Assembly: GCF_020026895.1 (NCBI RefSeq)
Contig: NZ_JAINZW010000006.1
Location: 62,001 to 126,000, forward strand
DNA length: 64,000 nt
Origin: Novilysobacter selenitireducens
GTDB taxonomy: Bacteria; Pseudomonadota; Gammaproteobacteria; Xanthomonadales; Xanthomonadaceae
Direction of reading: 5' to 3'
This document shows, in pieces, positions 54,406 to 63,769 of the stretch (positions within the stretch are counted from its first letter, which is position 1; every line of letters starts with the position of its first letter). The notes beneath the pieces were generated by a model. The model did no database searches. It was not told where the DNA came from and was given only the letters and a program-made list of their open reading frames with translations. A program made the translations under genes and the position numbers.

Positions 54406-54480
54406 GTAGGAGCGGCTTCAGCCGCGATCGGATGCAGCGTCACGCGCCGGCACTCGGATCGCGGCTGAAGCCGCTCCTAC
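54406..54480. repeat. Inverted pair of B-type GTAGGAG repeats
   Basis: B (54406-54429, GTAGGAGCGGCTTCAGCCGC...) and B' (54457-54480) face each other across 27 bp between the convergent HemJ-like and alkaline phosphatase genes. They could form a bidirectional terminator hairpin. Confidence 0.92.
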
Positions 54481-54492
54481 AGAAGGGCGCTA

Positions 54493-56205
54493 TCAGCGCG
54501 CCTTGAAATCAGCCGGGTCCGGCAGTTCCACCGGCACGCCCTGCGCGTTGCACAGCCCGCGCTCGCACAGGGCGTCGCGCAGGCGTGGAGTGGCCTGCAC
54601 CATCAGGTGGAAGAGCGCGTTCTGTTCGATGCTGCCGCGCACCGCGGCGCTGCCCGGGCCGCGTGCCCACACACCGACGTCGTCGCCGCCGTGGCTCTCG
54701 CTGGCCAGTGGGACGAGTGCTTCCTGCATGTAGTCGGGGTGGCGGGTGTCGACGTCCGTGAGCTCCGGTCGGCCGGTGGCTGGTTTGAAGCCCTTGCCCG
54801 GGTGCAGGAAACGCTTCGGGCCCGCCGATTGGCTGGCGCTCGCACCGGTGTTGCCCGGCCCGTTGGCGTAGCCAAGCGTGGTGTACGGGCGGCCGGTGGC
54901 GTCGAGTGCGTACTCGCCGGCCGGCGCGTCCTCGTCGGCAAAGCCGCGCACCTTGTCCAGGATCGGATTGCCGCGTGCCGGGTAGCCGGCGAACGTCAGC
55001 GTGTGCGAGTGGTCCGCGGTCACCATCACCAGCGTGTCGTCGGCGCTGGTCAGCTCCACCGCGGCCTGCACCGCGTCGCTCAATGCCATGGTGTCGACCA
55101 GTGCGCGATGGGCGTTGCCGTAGTGGTGCGCGTGGTCGATCCGTGCGGCCTCGACGAGCAGCACGTAACCCTGCGTGGACTGCACCTGAAGCCGCTCGAT
55201 CGTCGCGCGCGTCATGTCCGCCAGGCTGGGCTCGCCGCCGGCGTCGCCGGCGCGGTCGTGCTCGAAGCGCATGTGGTCGGGTTCGAACAGCGCCAGCAGC
55301 GGGGCATCCATGGGTGCCGCCGACAGTTGCGCGGCATTCCAGGCGTAGGTGCCGGTGGGGTGGGCGCGCTGCCATTCGGCGACCAGGTCGCGGCCGTCAT
55401 TGCGCTTGCCGGATTGCCGCGGGTATTCAGGGTCGGGCTGCGTGACCGGCAGGAAGTTGTGGCGGCCGCCGCCCATCAGCACGTCAGCGCCGCGGCCCAG
55501 CGCCGGGTCGACCAGCTGCGACGCGATGTCGCGGCAGCCTGCCTCGCGGGCCGTGGCCGGGGTTTCGTTGTCGCGCTCCCAGTTGCGGTCGGGCGAATGG
55601 GCGAACGTCGCCGCCGGCGTGGCGTGGGTCAGGCGCGCGGTGGTGACCACGCCGGTGCGCAGGCCGCTGGCGGCGGCCAGTTCCCACAGCGACAGCAGGG
55701 CGTGGTCGCGGCCACCGGCGCAGTCCCCGCGCAGCGGTGCCTGGCCGACGCTGATCACGCCCGCGCGCGCCTTGGCACCGGTCGCCATCGCGGTCATCGT
55801 GCCGGCCGAATCGGGCGTTTGCAGGTCGGTGTTGTAGGTGCGGCTGAGCGCGGTGGCGGGGAAGTGCTCCCATGACAGCCGATGCTCCTCGCCCGGCTGC
55901 CCCGCGCGCTGCCCCGCCAGGATGCGCGCGGCGGCGACGGTGGTCAGGCTCATGCCGTCGCCGACGAACAGGATCACGTTGCGTGCGTTGCCGGCCATCG
56001 CCCCGCGTTCGGCGGCCTGTGCCGCGCCGGCGCGGAACCACCACGCGGCCGTCTCGCCTTCGGGGCGATTGATCGCCGGCACGGCCACGGCCCACGAATC
56101 GGCGGGCGCTTCTGGGCGGGCACCCGGCGACGTGGTGCAGGCCGACACCAGCAACGTGGCTAGGGCGGCGAGGCAGGTGGGGCGGAGCAGGGGCATCGGC
56201 AGCAA
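54493..56205 (-). CDS. Alkaline phosphatase (PhoA-type) lipoprotein
   Basis: A 570-residue lipoprotein (signal ending LVSAC). PhoA-type catalytic features: ILFVGDGMSLTT (metal Asp), TPDSAGTMTAMATGAKAR (nucleophilic Ser after Asp), LLVEAARIDHAHHYG and VMVTADHSHTLTF (zinc-binding Asp/His). It hydrolyses phosphomonoesters outside the cytoplasm to release phosphate. A second ATG at 56196 is possible. I see no clear Pho box upstream. The length exceeds E. coli PhoA by about 100 residues, typical of lipoprotein forms. Confidence 0.94.
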   Translation of the reverse strand: MLPMPLLRPTCLAALATLLVSACTTSPGARPEAPADSWAVAVPAINRPEGETAAWWFRAGAAQAAERGAMAGNARNVILFVGDGMSLTTVAAARILAGQRAGQPGEEHRLSWEHFPATALSRTYNTDLQTPDSAGTMTAMATGAKARAGVISVGQAPLRGDCAGGRDHALLSLWELAAASGLRTGVVTTARLTHATPAATFAHSPDRNWERDNETPATAREAGCRDIASQLVDPALGRGADVLMGGGRHNFLPVTQPDPEYPRQSGKRNDGRDLVAEWQRAHPTGTYAWNAAQLSAAPMDAPLLALFEPDHMRFEHDRAGDAGGEPSLADMTRATIERLQVQSTQGYVLLVEAARIDHAHHYGNAHRALVDTMALSDAVQAAVELTSADDTLVMVTADHSHTLTFAGYPARGNPILDKVRGFADEDAPAGEYALDATGRPYTTLGYANGPGNTGASASQSAGPKRFLHPGKGFKPATGRPELTDVDTRHPDYMQEALVPLASESHGGDDVGVWARGPGSAAVRGSIEQNALFHLMVQATPRLRDALCERGLCNAQGVPVELPDPADFKAR

Positions 56206-56358
56206 CCATCGGACAACGGGACGCGCGATTATGCCGATCCATCGTTGCCGTCATGGGACGCTGACGGCCGGCGCGTGGCCTCGTACGCGGCCACCGGCTT
56301 CGGTACTGTGCGGCCTTCCTACCGATTCCGCGGCCCCGCCGGCCGCCCGAGGTCCGGC

Positions 56359-57654
56359 ATGCACCTGGTCGCCGCATGGTTCCGCATCCCCTTCTGGCAG
56401 CGCGTGCTCGCCGGCTTCGTGCTGGGCGCGCTGGCCGGCTGGGCAATGGGGCCGGCGGCCGAGACGTGGTTCGGGCCGATTGGCACGGTCTACGTCACGC
56501 TGATCAAGATGATCGCGGTGCCGCTGGTGTTCTTCGCGGTGATGAATGCCGTGGCCTCGCTACACGGGCAGAAGTCGGTGGCCGCGCTGGGCGGGCGCAC
56601 CTTCGTGTGGTTCGCCGCTACCGCCGCGCTGGCCGTGGCGGTCGGGCTGGGCGTGGGCTGGTGGCTGCAGCCCGGCCTGGGCCTGGGCGGGCTGGCAATG
56701 GCGCCGGACTACACGGTGCGCGAGATCCCCTCGCCGGTGCAGGTGGTGCTCGACATCGTGCCGGGCAACCCGTTCCAAGCGCTGGCCGAAGGCAAGATCC
56801 TGCAGGTGATCGTGTTCGCCGGCCTGGTCGGTTTCGCACTCGTAAAGCTGGGCGAGAAGACCGCCGGGCTGCGCAAGCTGGTGGGCGAGGGCAGCGAGGT
56901 GATGATCCAGGTCACCCGCTTCGTGCTCGAGTTCACCCCGCTGGGGACGTTCGGCCTGATCGCCGCGCTGGTGGGCAGCTACGGCTTCGAGCGGTTGCTG
57001 CCGCTGGGCACGTTCGTGTTCGCGCTGTACCTGGCTTGCGCCCTCCACATCGTCGTGGTTTACGGTGGCCTGATCGCCGCGCACGGGCTCAACCCGCTGA
57101 AGTTCTTCCGCGGCGCCGCGCCCGGCATGCAGGTAGCGTTCGTGAGTTCGTCGAGCTTCGCCTCGATGCCGGTGGCGATGCGCGCGGTCACGCACAACCT
57201 GGGCGTCGACAAGGACTATGCGGCGTTCGCCGTGCCGCTGGGCGCCAGCATCAAGATGGACGGCTGCGGGGCGATCTTCCCGGCGCTGACCTCGATCTTC
57301 GTCGCCCAGTACTTCGGGTTGCAACTCGAGCCGACGCAGTACCTGATCATCCTGCTGGCGTCGGTGCTGGGCAGCTTCGGCACCGCCGGCGTGCCGGGCA
57401 CCGCGATCGTCATGGTGACGCTGGTGCTGAGTGCGGCGGGCCTGCCGCTGGAAGGCATCGGCTACCTGGTCGCGATCGACCGCGTGCTCGACATGATGCG
57501 CACGATGACCAACGTCACGGGCCAGATGCTGGTGCCCGTGCTGGTCGCGCGCGAAACCGGCCTGCTGGACGAGGCGCGGTACAACGCGGCGTCGAGCAAT
57601 GTCGGGCTGGCACCGGACGAGGTCGCGGTGGAGGGCGGGGCCAGGCCCGAGTAG
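56359..57654 (+). CDS. Dicarboxylate/amino acid:cation symporter (DAACS)
   Basis: A 431-residue DAACS transporter with eight membrane helices and two re-entrant loops. Signature motifs: TLIKMIAVPLVFFAVMNAV, the HP1 loop SSSSFASMPVAMR, the helix-7 motif GASIKMDGCGAIF (the NMDGT position reads KMDGC), and HP2 loop FGTAGVPGTAIVMV, then AIDRVLDMMRTMTNVTG. It probably imports glutamate/aspartate or dicarboxylates with Na+ or H+. GAGG lies 7 bp before the ATG at 56359. Confidence 0.95.
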   Translation: MHLVAAWFRIPFWQRVLAGFVLGALAGWAMGPAAETWFGPIGTVYVTLIKMIAVPLVFFAVMNAVASLHGQKSVAALGGRTFVWFAATAALAVAVGLGVGWWLQPGLGLGGLAMAPDYTVREIPSPVQVVLDIVPGNPFQALAEGKILQVIVFAGLVGFALVKLGEKTAGLRKLVGEGSEVMIQVTRFVLEFTPLGTFGLIAALVGSYGFERLLPLGTFVFALYLACALHIVVVYGGLIAAHGLNPLKFFRGAAPGMQVAFVSSSSFASMPVAMRAVTHNLGVDKDYAAFAVPLGASIKMDGCGAIFPALTSIFVAQYFGLQLEPTQYLIILLASVLGSFGTAGVPGTAIVMVTLVLSAAGLPLEGIGYLVAIDRVLDMMRTMTNVTGQMLVPVLVARETGLLDEARYNAASSNVGLAPDEVAVEGGARPE

Positions 57655-57680
57655 CGCCGGCCGTCGCGCCGGCGGCGCGG

Positions 57681-58168
57681 CTAGGCTCGCGAGTAGCGCC
57701 AGCTGACCATGCGTCCATCCCGGTACGGCATCACGCCGTGGAACGGCCGCGGGTCGTCGTCGAACACCATCGGCAGGAAGTGGCGGTCGCCTTCCCACAT
57801 GGGGAGGTCGTCGAGCCGATCGACCGGGACCCATTCCAGCGTGCCTTCGGGGTTGCGCTCGAAAGGCGTGCCGGCAAAGCGCGTCACCACGAAGATGAAA
57901 CCCAGCCAGTCCTCGCCGTGCTTGCCGAAGCCGGGCCAGCTGACGGTGCCGCGCAGGACCAGTTCCTCGCAGTCGATGCCGGCTTCCTCATGGATCTCGC
58001 GGCGCATGCCGGCCAGCACGTCCTCGTCGGGTTCGATCTTGCCGCCCAGGCCGTTGTACTTGCCCAGCTGGTGGTCGTCCGGCCGCGCGTTGCGGTGGAC
58101 CATCAGCACCTGGGTGCGGTCAGGCGACAGCACGAAGCCCAGGGTGGCGACGATCGGGGTGTAGGGCA

Positions 58169-58169
<1 letters not shown>
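57681..58169 (-). CDS. Nudix hydrolase, 8-oxo-dGTPase-like
   Basis: A 162-residue Nudix protein with a complete Nudix box (GKIEPDEDVLAGMRREIHEE followed by AG). The preceding GKYNGLGG resembles the MTH1/MutT substrate loop, so it may remove oxidised nucleoside triphosphates; other substrates are possible. Its ATG overlaps the stop of the metallo-beta-lactamase gene by one base (TGATG), so both are translated together. No other gene follows on the strand. Confidence 0.92.
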
Positions 58170-59149
<980 letters not shown>

Positions 59150-59575
59150 TCAGGTGTTCGGCGCACGTGCCCGGCGGCCCGCCAGTCGCGCGCCCAGCCA
59201 GGCCATCGGCAGCGGCAGCAGCACGCCGCTGGCCAGCATCCAGGTTGGGTGCGGGATCATCGTGTAGTTGAGGACGACGCCCAGCAGCACCATGCCCCCG
59301 ACGACCGTTGCGGCCGTGCGCAGGCGGGGACGCGCGAGCCGGGCCGCCAGCCAGCCGCCCAGCAGCGCCGCCAGCGCATAGCCGGCAATCACGCAGGCCA
59401 TGGCGGCGACCGGCGCGGCGTTGATGAAGTCCGCCAGCACCGCGGGGTCGGTGAGGTCGGTACCCGGCGGCGGCGGGTACAGCGCTGCGCTGAGCAGTTG
59501 CGACAGCATGATCACCAGCCACCCCACCGCGATGCCGGCGAACGTGCCAACCACCGCCCTTAAGTCCTGTCGCAT
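59150..59575 (-). CDS. Small membrane protein
   Basis: A 141-residue protein with four membrane helices: VVGTFAGIAVGWLVIMLSQLL, then APVAAMACVIAGYALAALLGG, TAATVVGGMVLLGVVLN and MLASGVLLPLPMAWLGARLA. A short periplasmic loop with PPPPGTDLTDPAVLADFINA is Pro-rich. No family recognised. The start MRQDLRAVVG at 59575 gives the first helix directly. It is divergent from the thioesterase gene. Confidence 0.75.
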   Translation of the reverse strand: MRQDLRAVVGTFAGIAVGWLVIMLSQLLSAALYPPPPGTDLTDPAVLADFINAAPVAAMACVIAGYALAALLGGWLAARLARPRLRTAATVVGGMVLLGVVLNYTMIPHPTWMLASGVLLPLPMAWLGARLAGRRARAPNT

Positions 59576-59726
59576 GCGATGCCCCCGATTGGTCCCGGCG
59601 GGGAGCATCGCCCTTGGCGCTTGACCCCGCAAGCACGCGGTTGCGACGAGAATGCGTCGTGCCGCCCACGTCGACCCCGGCGCGGTCGCGCAGCGGCGAT
59701 GGCCGCCTACCAGGAGCACATGCCGC

Positions 59727-60230
59727 ATGACCGGAGAACAACGCGAACTCACCTTGCGCTTCCTCGCCGAGCCCACCGACGTCAACTACGGCGGAAAGGT
59801 CCACGGCGGCGTGGTGATGAAGTGGATCGACCAGGCCGGCTATGCCGCCGCGGTGGGCTGGAGCGGGCGCTACAGCGTGACCGTGGCGGTGGGCGGCATC
59901 CGCTTCGTTTCGCCCATCCGCACCAGCGACCTGGTCACGGTGCGCACCAAGCTGGTCTACACGGGAACCAGCAGCATGCACTTCTCCGTGGATGTCACGG
60001 CGCGCGACCCCGGCATCGAAGGCGGCGACGCCACGCGTGAGCGGCTGTGCACGCACTGCGTCATCGTGTTCGTGGCGCTGGACGCGGTCGAAGGCACGCC
60101 CACCCCGGTGCCGGCGTGGACGCCGCAGACCGAGGAGGACCGCCGGCTGGCGACCTACGCCACCAAGGTCATGGAGCTGAGCAAGGGGATCGAGCAGACC
60201 ATCGAGCGCTACCGCGAAGCCGGCGCCTGA
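59727..60230 (+). CDS. Acyl-CoA thioesterase, hotdog fold (YciA-like)
   Basis: A 167-residue hotdog-fold protein of the acyl-CoA thioesterase group. The signature TDVNYGGKVHGGVVMKWIDQ followed by AGY provides the conserved Asn and Asp of the active site. It hydrolyses acyl-CoA to free acid and CoA in the cytoplasm. AGGAG lies 10 bp before the ATG; a nearer ATG at 59720 is out of frame. A terminator follows the stop. Confidence 0.93.
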   Translation: MTGEQRELTLRFLAEPTDVNYGGKVHGGVVMKWIDQAGYAAAVGWSGRYSVTVAVGGIRFVSPIRTSDLVTVRTKLVYTGTSSMHFSVDVTARDPGIEGGDATRERLCTHCVIVFVALDAVEGTPTPVPAWTPQTEEDRRLATYATKVMELSKGIEQTIERYREAGA

Positions 60231-60263
60231 CAGCCCGGGCCGGAATCCATGCCCCCGGAAACG

Positions 60264-60289
60264 AAAAAGGCACCCCGCAGGGTGCCTTT
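60264..60289. terminator. Bidirectional rho-independent terminator
   Basis: Stem GGCACCC / GGGTGCC (60269-60286) with loop CGCA is flanked by AAAAA on the left and TTT on the right, so it reads as a terminator on both strands. It sits between the convergent thioesterase and NlpC/P60 genes. Confidence 0.9.
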
Positions 60290-60312
60290 CAGTTGGAGCG
60301 GACGAGGCGAGC

Positions 60313-60990
60313 TCAGATGCCTTCGACCCGGCGCCCCGACATGAACTTGTTGCCCCAGTAGCCGGTGTCCATGCGCGACACCATCACGTCCTTGCCGCGG
60401 CTGGGCGCATGCACGAACTGACCGTCGCCGACGTAGATGCCGACGTGGTCGACGCGGCCACGCTTCCCGAAGAACACCAGGTCGCCCTCGGCCAGCGCGT
60501 TGCGGTCGTCGATCAGGCGGCCACGCTTGGCCATCTCGCGCGACACGCGCGGCAGCTCGATGCCCAGCGCGTTACGGAACACGTAGCCCACCAGGCCGCT
60601 GCAGTCGAAGCCGCTGTCGGGCGAGGTGCCGCCCCAGCGGTACGGCGTGCCGATCAGCGCCATCGCGCTCTGCAGCAGGTTCTTGATCTTGCCCTGGCCG
60701 CCAGCTTCGGCGCCCGGGCCGACCATGCGGTTGAAGTCGGTCGCCAGGATCAGCGCGCGGTCCGACAGGGTCATGGTGTCGCCCATCATGCTGCGGCCGA
60801 TGCCGGCGGCGTTGCCGGCGTCGGCGCTCATCCCGCCGGTGGGCGGGATCTCCTGCGCGCCCGCCGGCAAGGCCAGCAGGCACAGCAGGGCGGGAACGAT
60901 GGAGAGGCGGAGAGCCCGAACCCAGCGGGTCGGGAGGGTGGCGGCGCGGCCGGTGCCGTTGCAGGAACGGCGGATCGAGGAGGTCGTCAC
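60313..60990 (-). CDS. NlpC/P60-family cell-wall peptidase
   Basis: A 225-residue exported protein with a signal peptide (hydrophobic stretch near residues 28-45, ending PAGAQE). The NlpC/P60 domain has the catalytic Cys in FDCSGLVGYVF, His in VDHVGIYVG and a third His in FVHAPSRGK. It cleaves the D-Glu-mDAP or similar peptide bond in peptidoglycan stem peptides. Starts at GTG (60990). A second paralogue lies upstream on the same strand, ending 117 bp before this start. A tandem CGTTAA pair is in that gap. Confidence 0.92.
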   Translation of the reverse strand: MTTSSIRRSCNGTGRAATLPTRWVRALRLSIVPALLCLLALPAGAQEIPPTGGMSADAGNAAGIGRSMMGDTMTLSDRALILATDFNRMVGPGAEAGGQGKIKNLLQSAMALIGTPYRWGGTSPDSGFDCSGLVGYVFRNALGIELPRVSREMAKRGRLIDDRNALAEGDLVFFGKRGRVDHVGIYVGDGQFVHAPSRGKDVMVSRMDTGYWGNKFMSGRRVEGI

Positions 60991-61055
60991 ACGGGACTCA
61001 CGGTTTCATCACGCGGCGATCATGCCCGCTTGATGCGATCAGTGGGTGTAATTTC

Positions 61056-61072
61056 CGTTAATTAATCGTTAA
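61056..61072 (+). promoter_or_regulatory. CGTTAA-N5-CGTTAA direct repeat
   Basis: Two identical 6-bp repeats separated by 5 bp (11-bp period) lie in the only AT-rich stretch of the gap between the two NlpC/P60 genes, 66-82 bp upstream of the downstream gene's GTG. This layout suits a tandem OmpR/PhoP-type response-regulator site. Confidence 0.5.
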
Positions 61073-61107
61073 AGACAGGATGGTCGCGGTCACGGTTTGG
61101 CCTATCT

Positions 61108-61692
61108 TCATCGCAGGATGCGTTTCGCACCGCTGTAGTGGTCGCGCCAGTAGTGGCCGTCCAGGTGGTCCAGGCGCACCGTTCCGCCGGTGCTGGGGGC
61201 GTGCACGAAGCGGCCTTCGCCGACGTAGATGCCCACGTGGGTGACGCTGCCGCCACTGCCGAAGAACACCAGGTCGGCGGTGGCCAGCTGCCGCGGCGGC
61301 ACCTTGGGCCCCTGGTAGTCGGCGAGCGCCCGCGAGGTGCGTGGCAGGCGCACGTCCAGCATGTCGCTGAAAACGTAGTTGACCAGGCCACTGCAGTCGA
61401 ACCCGCCTTCGGGCGTGTTGCCGCCGTAACGGTAGGGCGTTCCGACCAGGCTGATCGCACGCATCAATACCGCGTTGGCCGAGGCCGGATCGGCCGGCGT
61501 CACGGCGGGCCAGTCGCGCGTGGATGGTGGCGGCGCGGTGCGCACCGTCTCGCGTCCTCCGCCGCAGCCGGCCAACAGGGCCAGCGCGACGGAGAGGCCC
61601 ACGAAGCGCGCAAGGCCGCAATGGAAGGGGCCCGGTGCCGACGCCGGTGGCGTGGCCGGGAGCTTGCCGGGATAATGCGCAGCCTTGTTCAC
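61108..61692 (-). CDS. NlpC/P60-family lipoprotein
   Basis: A 194-residue lipoprotein; the signal ends LALLAGC. The NlpC/P60 domain carries Cys in FDCSGLVNYVF, His in VTHVGIYVG and His in FVHAPSTGG. It is about as close to the neighbouring paralogue as one expects of an old duplication (shared GTPYRxGG and LVFFG phrases). I chose the GTG at 61692 because the TTG at 61728 would add 12 Arg-rich residues. It is divergent from slyD with 128 bp between. Confidence 0.9.
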   Translation of the reverse strand: MNKAAHYPGKLPATPPASAPGPFHCGLARFVGLSVALALLAGCGGGRETVRTAPPPSTRDWPAVTPADPASANAVLMRAISLVGTPYRYGGNTPEGGFDCSGLVNYVFSDMLDVRLPRTSRALADYQGPKVPPRQLATADLVFFGSGGSVTHVGIYVGEGRFVHAPSTGGTVRLDHLDGHYWRDHYSGAKRILR

Positions 61693-61820
61693 GGCCGACA
61701 GCTTGGCGGCTGGCCGCCGTCGCGACAAGCCTCATGCCCCCTCGCCGCAGCCGCGGCATGCGCCTTCGCGCCGGGAGCCTCCTTACATGCCGGCCGCGAA
61801 GGCCGACCACCGGGTATGCC

Positions 61821-62300
61821 ATGAAGATCGAGAAAGACCGCGTCGTCCGTTTCCACTACACCGTGTCCGAGCAGGGCCAAGAGCCGCTGGAGTCGTCCAA
61901 TGGCGGCGACCCGCTGGCCATTCTCGTTGGCCACGGCAACATCATCCCGGGGCTGGAAACGGCGATGGAAGGCCGCGAGGCCGGCGAAACGTTCGAGGTC
62001 GACGTGGCCGCGGCCGAAGCCTACGGCGAGCGCCGCGAAGGCATGACCCAGCGCGTGCCCAAGAAGCACTTCCAGGGCGCCAGGCTGCAGCCGGGCATGC
62101 AGGCCGTGCTGCCGACCAACTTCGGCCCGCGCGCGGTCACCATCCAGAAGGTGGGCATGAGCGTGGTCGACGTCGACCTCAACCACCCGATGGCGGGCAA
62201 GGACCTGCACTTCAAGGTGGAGATCGTCGACGTGCGCGAAGCCAGTGCCGAGGAGATCGAGCACAAGCACGTGCACGGCGAGGGCGGCCACCAGCACTGA
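61821..62300 (+). CDS. slyD: SlyD-like FKBP-type peptidyl-prolyl isomerase
   Basis: A 159-residue SlyD protein. The FKBP part (VVRFHYTVSEQGQEPLESS, HGNIIPGLETAMEGREAGE) encloses an inserted chaperone flap (YGERREGMTQRVPKKHF) as in SlyD. The C-terminus is His-rich (EHKHVHGEGGHQH), a nickel-binding tail shorter than in E. coli. It acts as folding helper and metallochaperone in the cytoplasm. A good terminator follows. Confidence 0.95.
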   Translation: MKIEKDRVVRFHYTVSEQGQEPLESSNGGDPLAILVGHGNIIPGLETAMEGREAGETFEVDVAAAEAYGERREGMTQRVPKKHFQGARLQPGMQAVLPTNFGPRAVTIQKVGMSVVDVDLNHPMAGKDLHFKVEIVDVREASAEEIEHKHVHGEGGHQH

Positions 62301-62324
62301 GGTCGAATCCACCGGTATCCGATG

Positions 62325-62350
62325 ACGGCCCGCCACGCGCGGGCCGTTTT
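62325..62350 (+). terminator. Rho-independent terminator of slyD
   Basis: Stem ACGGCCCGC / GCGGGCCGT (62325-62347), 5-nt loop, followed by TTTTCTTTT. It lies 25 bp after the slyD stop. Confidence 0.92.
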
Positions 62351-62429
62351 CTTTTCCGGCGGCGGGGCGCTGGAGACGTGGTCGCCCCGGCTGGCATGAT
62401 CGCGGCTCGATCAGGGACGGGGGCAGGGG

Positions 62430-63698
62430 ATGGACGCACGCACGGACATGTTGATGCCGGTGGCGCCGGGCGAGCGCATCGTGGCGATGGACGCGGTGCG
62501 CGCATTCGCGCTGCTGGGCATCCTGCTGATGAACATCGAGGGGATGGTCGGGCCGCTGTTCGGCTCGATCACAGGCGTGAACCCGGCGCTGACCGGCGCC
62601 GACCGGGTGGCCGACACGCTCATCTACATCTTCGTGCAGGGCAAGTTCTACACCCTCTTCTCGCTGCTGTTCGGCATGGGGTTTGCGGTGATGATGGCGC
62701 GCGCGGACGCCGCCGGCCGGTCGTTCACCGTGCTGTACCTGCGCCGCACGTTCGCATTGCTCGCGATCGGCCTGCTGCACCTGCTGCTGCTCTGGTCGGG
62801 CGACATCCTGGTGAACTACGCGCTCATGGCGCTGGTGCTGCTGGCCGTGTTCCGCGCGACGCCGGTCCACCGGCTGCCCTGGTGGGGCGTCGCGCTGTAC
62901 CTGGCGCCGGCCACGATCATGGCGCTGGGCGGCGCGATGGGCTCGCTCGCACAGCTCGACCCGGCGGCGGCGGCCGACATGGCGAAGGGCCTGGCCGAGC
63001 AGGAACGCGCGATGGCAGACGCGCTGGCCGCGCAGCGCGCCACCTACGGCGGCAGCGACTACTTCGCGGCCATGGCGCGACGCTGGGACGACTTCACGAT
63101 GTTCATCGGCTACCTGCCGGTGATGGGCGCGCACATCCTGGGCATGTTCCTGCTGGGGTCGTGGTTCGTGCGTATCGGGGCAATCCAGCGGCCGGACGAG
63201 TTCGCCCGCCTCTACACGTTGCTGCGTTGGGTGGCCCTGCCGCTGGGCCTGGCGGCGATGCTGCTGGCGTGGTGGCGGGTGCCGACGGTGGACTTCGGCC
63301 GGTTGGACATCGAATCCGGCATGGCGTCGGTGCTCACCGCGATCGCCAACCTCCTGATGTGCCTGGGCTACCTGGCATGGTTGCTGCGGGGCCTGAATGG
63401 AGGCGGCCTGGCCGCGCGCGCGCTGGCGTGGATCGCACCGGCCGGGCGTATGGCGCTCACCAACTACCTGACGCAGTCGCTGGTGTGCACGACGATTTTC
63501 GCCGGCTACGGGCTGGGGTACTTCGAGCAGTTGCCGCGCGCCTGGCAGGTACCGTTCGCGCTGGTGTTGTTCGCGTTGCAGGTCGTCGTAAGCCGCGCGT
63601 GGCTGGCGCGCTTCCGCCATGGGCCGGTGGAGTGGGGTTGGCGCGCGCTGACCTACGGGCGGCTTCCCGCGATGCGCGTGGTGCCGGGCACGCCCTGA
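62430..63698 (+). CDS. DUF418-family membrane protein (YeiB-like)
   Basis: A 422-residue protein with about ten membrane segments. The first helix phrase GERIVAMDAVRAFALLGILL, then NIEGM, and the later FSLLFGMGFAVMMARADAAG are diagnostic of the DUF418/YeiB family. The C-terminal DUF418 block includes GRMALTNYLTQSLVCTTIFA and FRHGPVEWGWRALTYG. Thought to be transport- or acyl-transfer-related; function unproven. Confidence 0.92.
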   Translation: MDARTDMLMPVAPGERIVAMDAVRAFALLGILLMNIEGMVGPLFGSITGVNPALTGADRVADTLIYIFVQGKFYTLFSLLFGMGFAVMMARADAAGRSFTVLYLRRTFALLAIGLLHLLLLWSGDILVNYALMALVLLAVFRATPVHRLPWWGVALYLAPATIMALGGAMGSLAQLDPAAAADMAKGLAEQERAMADALAAQRATYGGSDYFAAMARRWDDFTMFIGYLPVMGAHILGMFLLGSWFVRIGAIQRPDEFARLYTLLRWVALPLGLAAMLLAWWRVPTVDFGRLDIESGMASVLTAIANLLMCLGYLAWLLRGLNGGGLAARALAWIAPAGRMALTNYLTQSLVCTTIFAGYGLGYFEQLPRAWQVPFALVLFALQVVVSRAWLARFRHGPVEWGWRALTYGRLPAMRVVPGTP

Positions 63699-63769
63699 CC
63701 GCCGCGGCCGGCATGCATCGTCCCGGTCGTGCGGCCCGGTCCCGCAGCGTCAGGCCCTAGACTTTGCGC

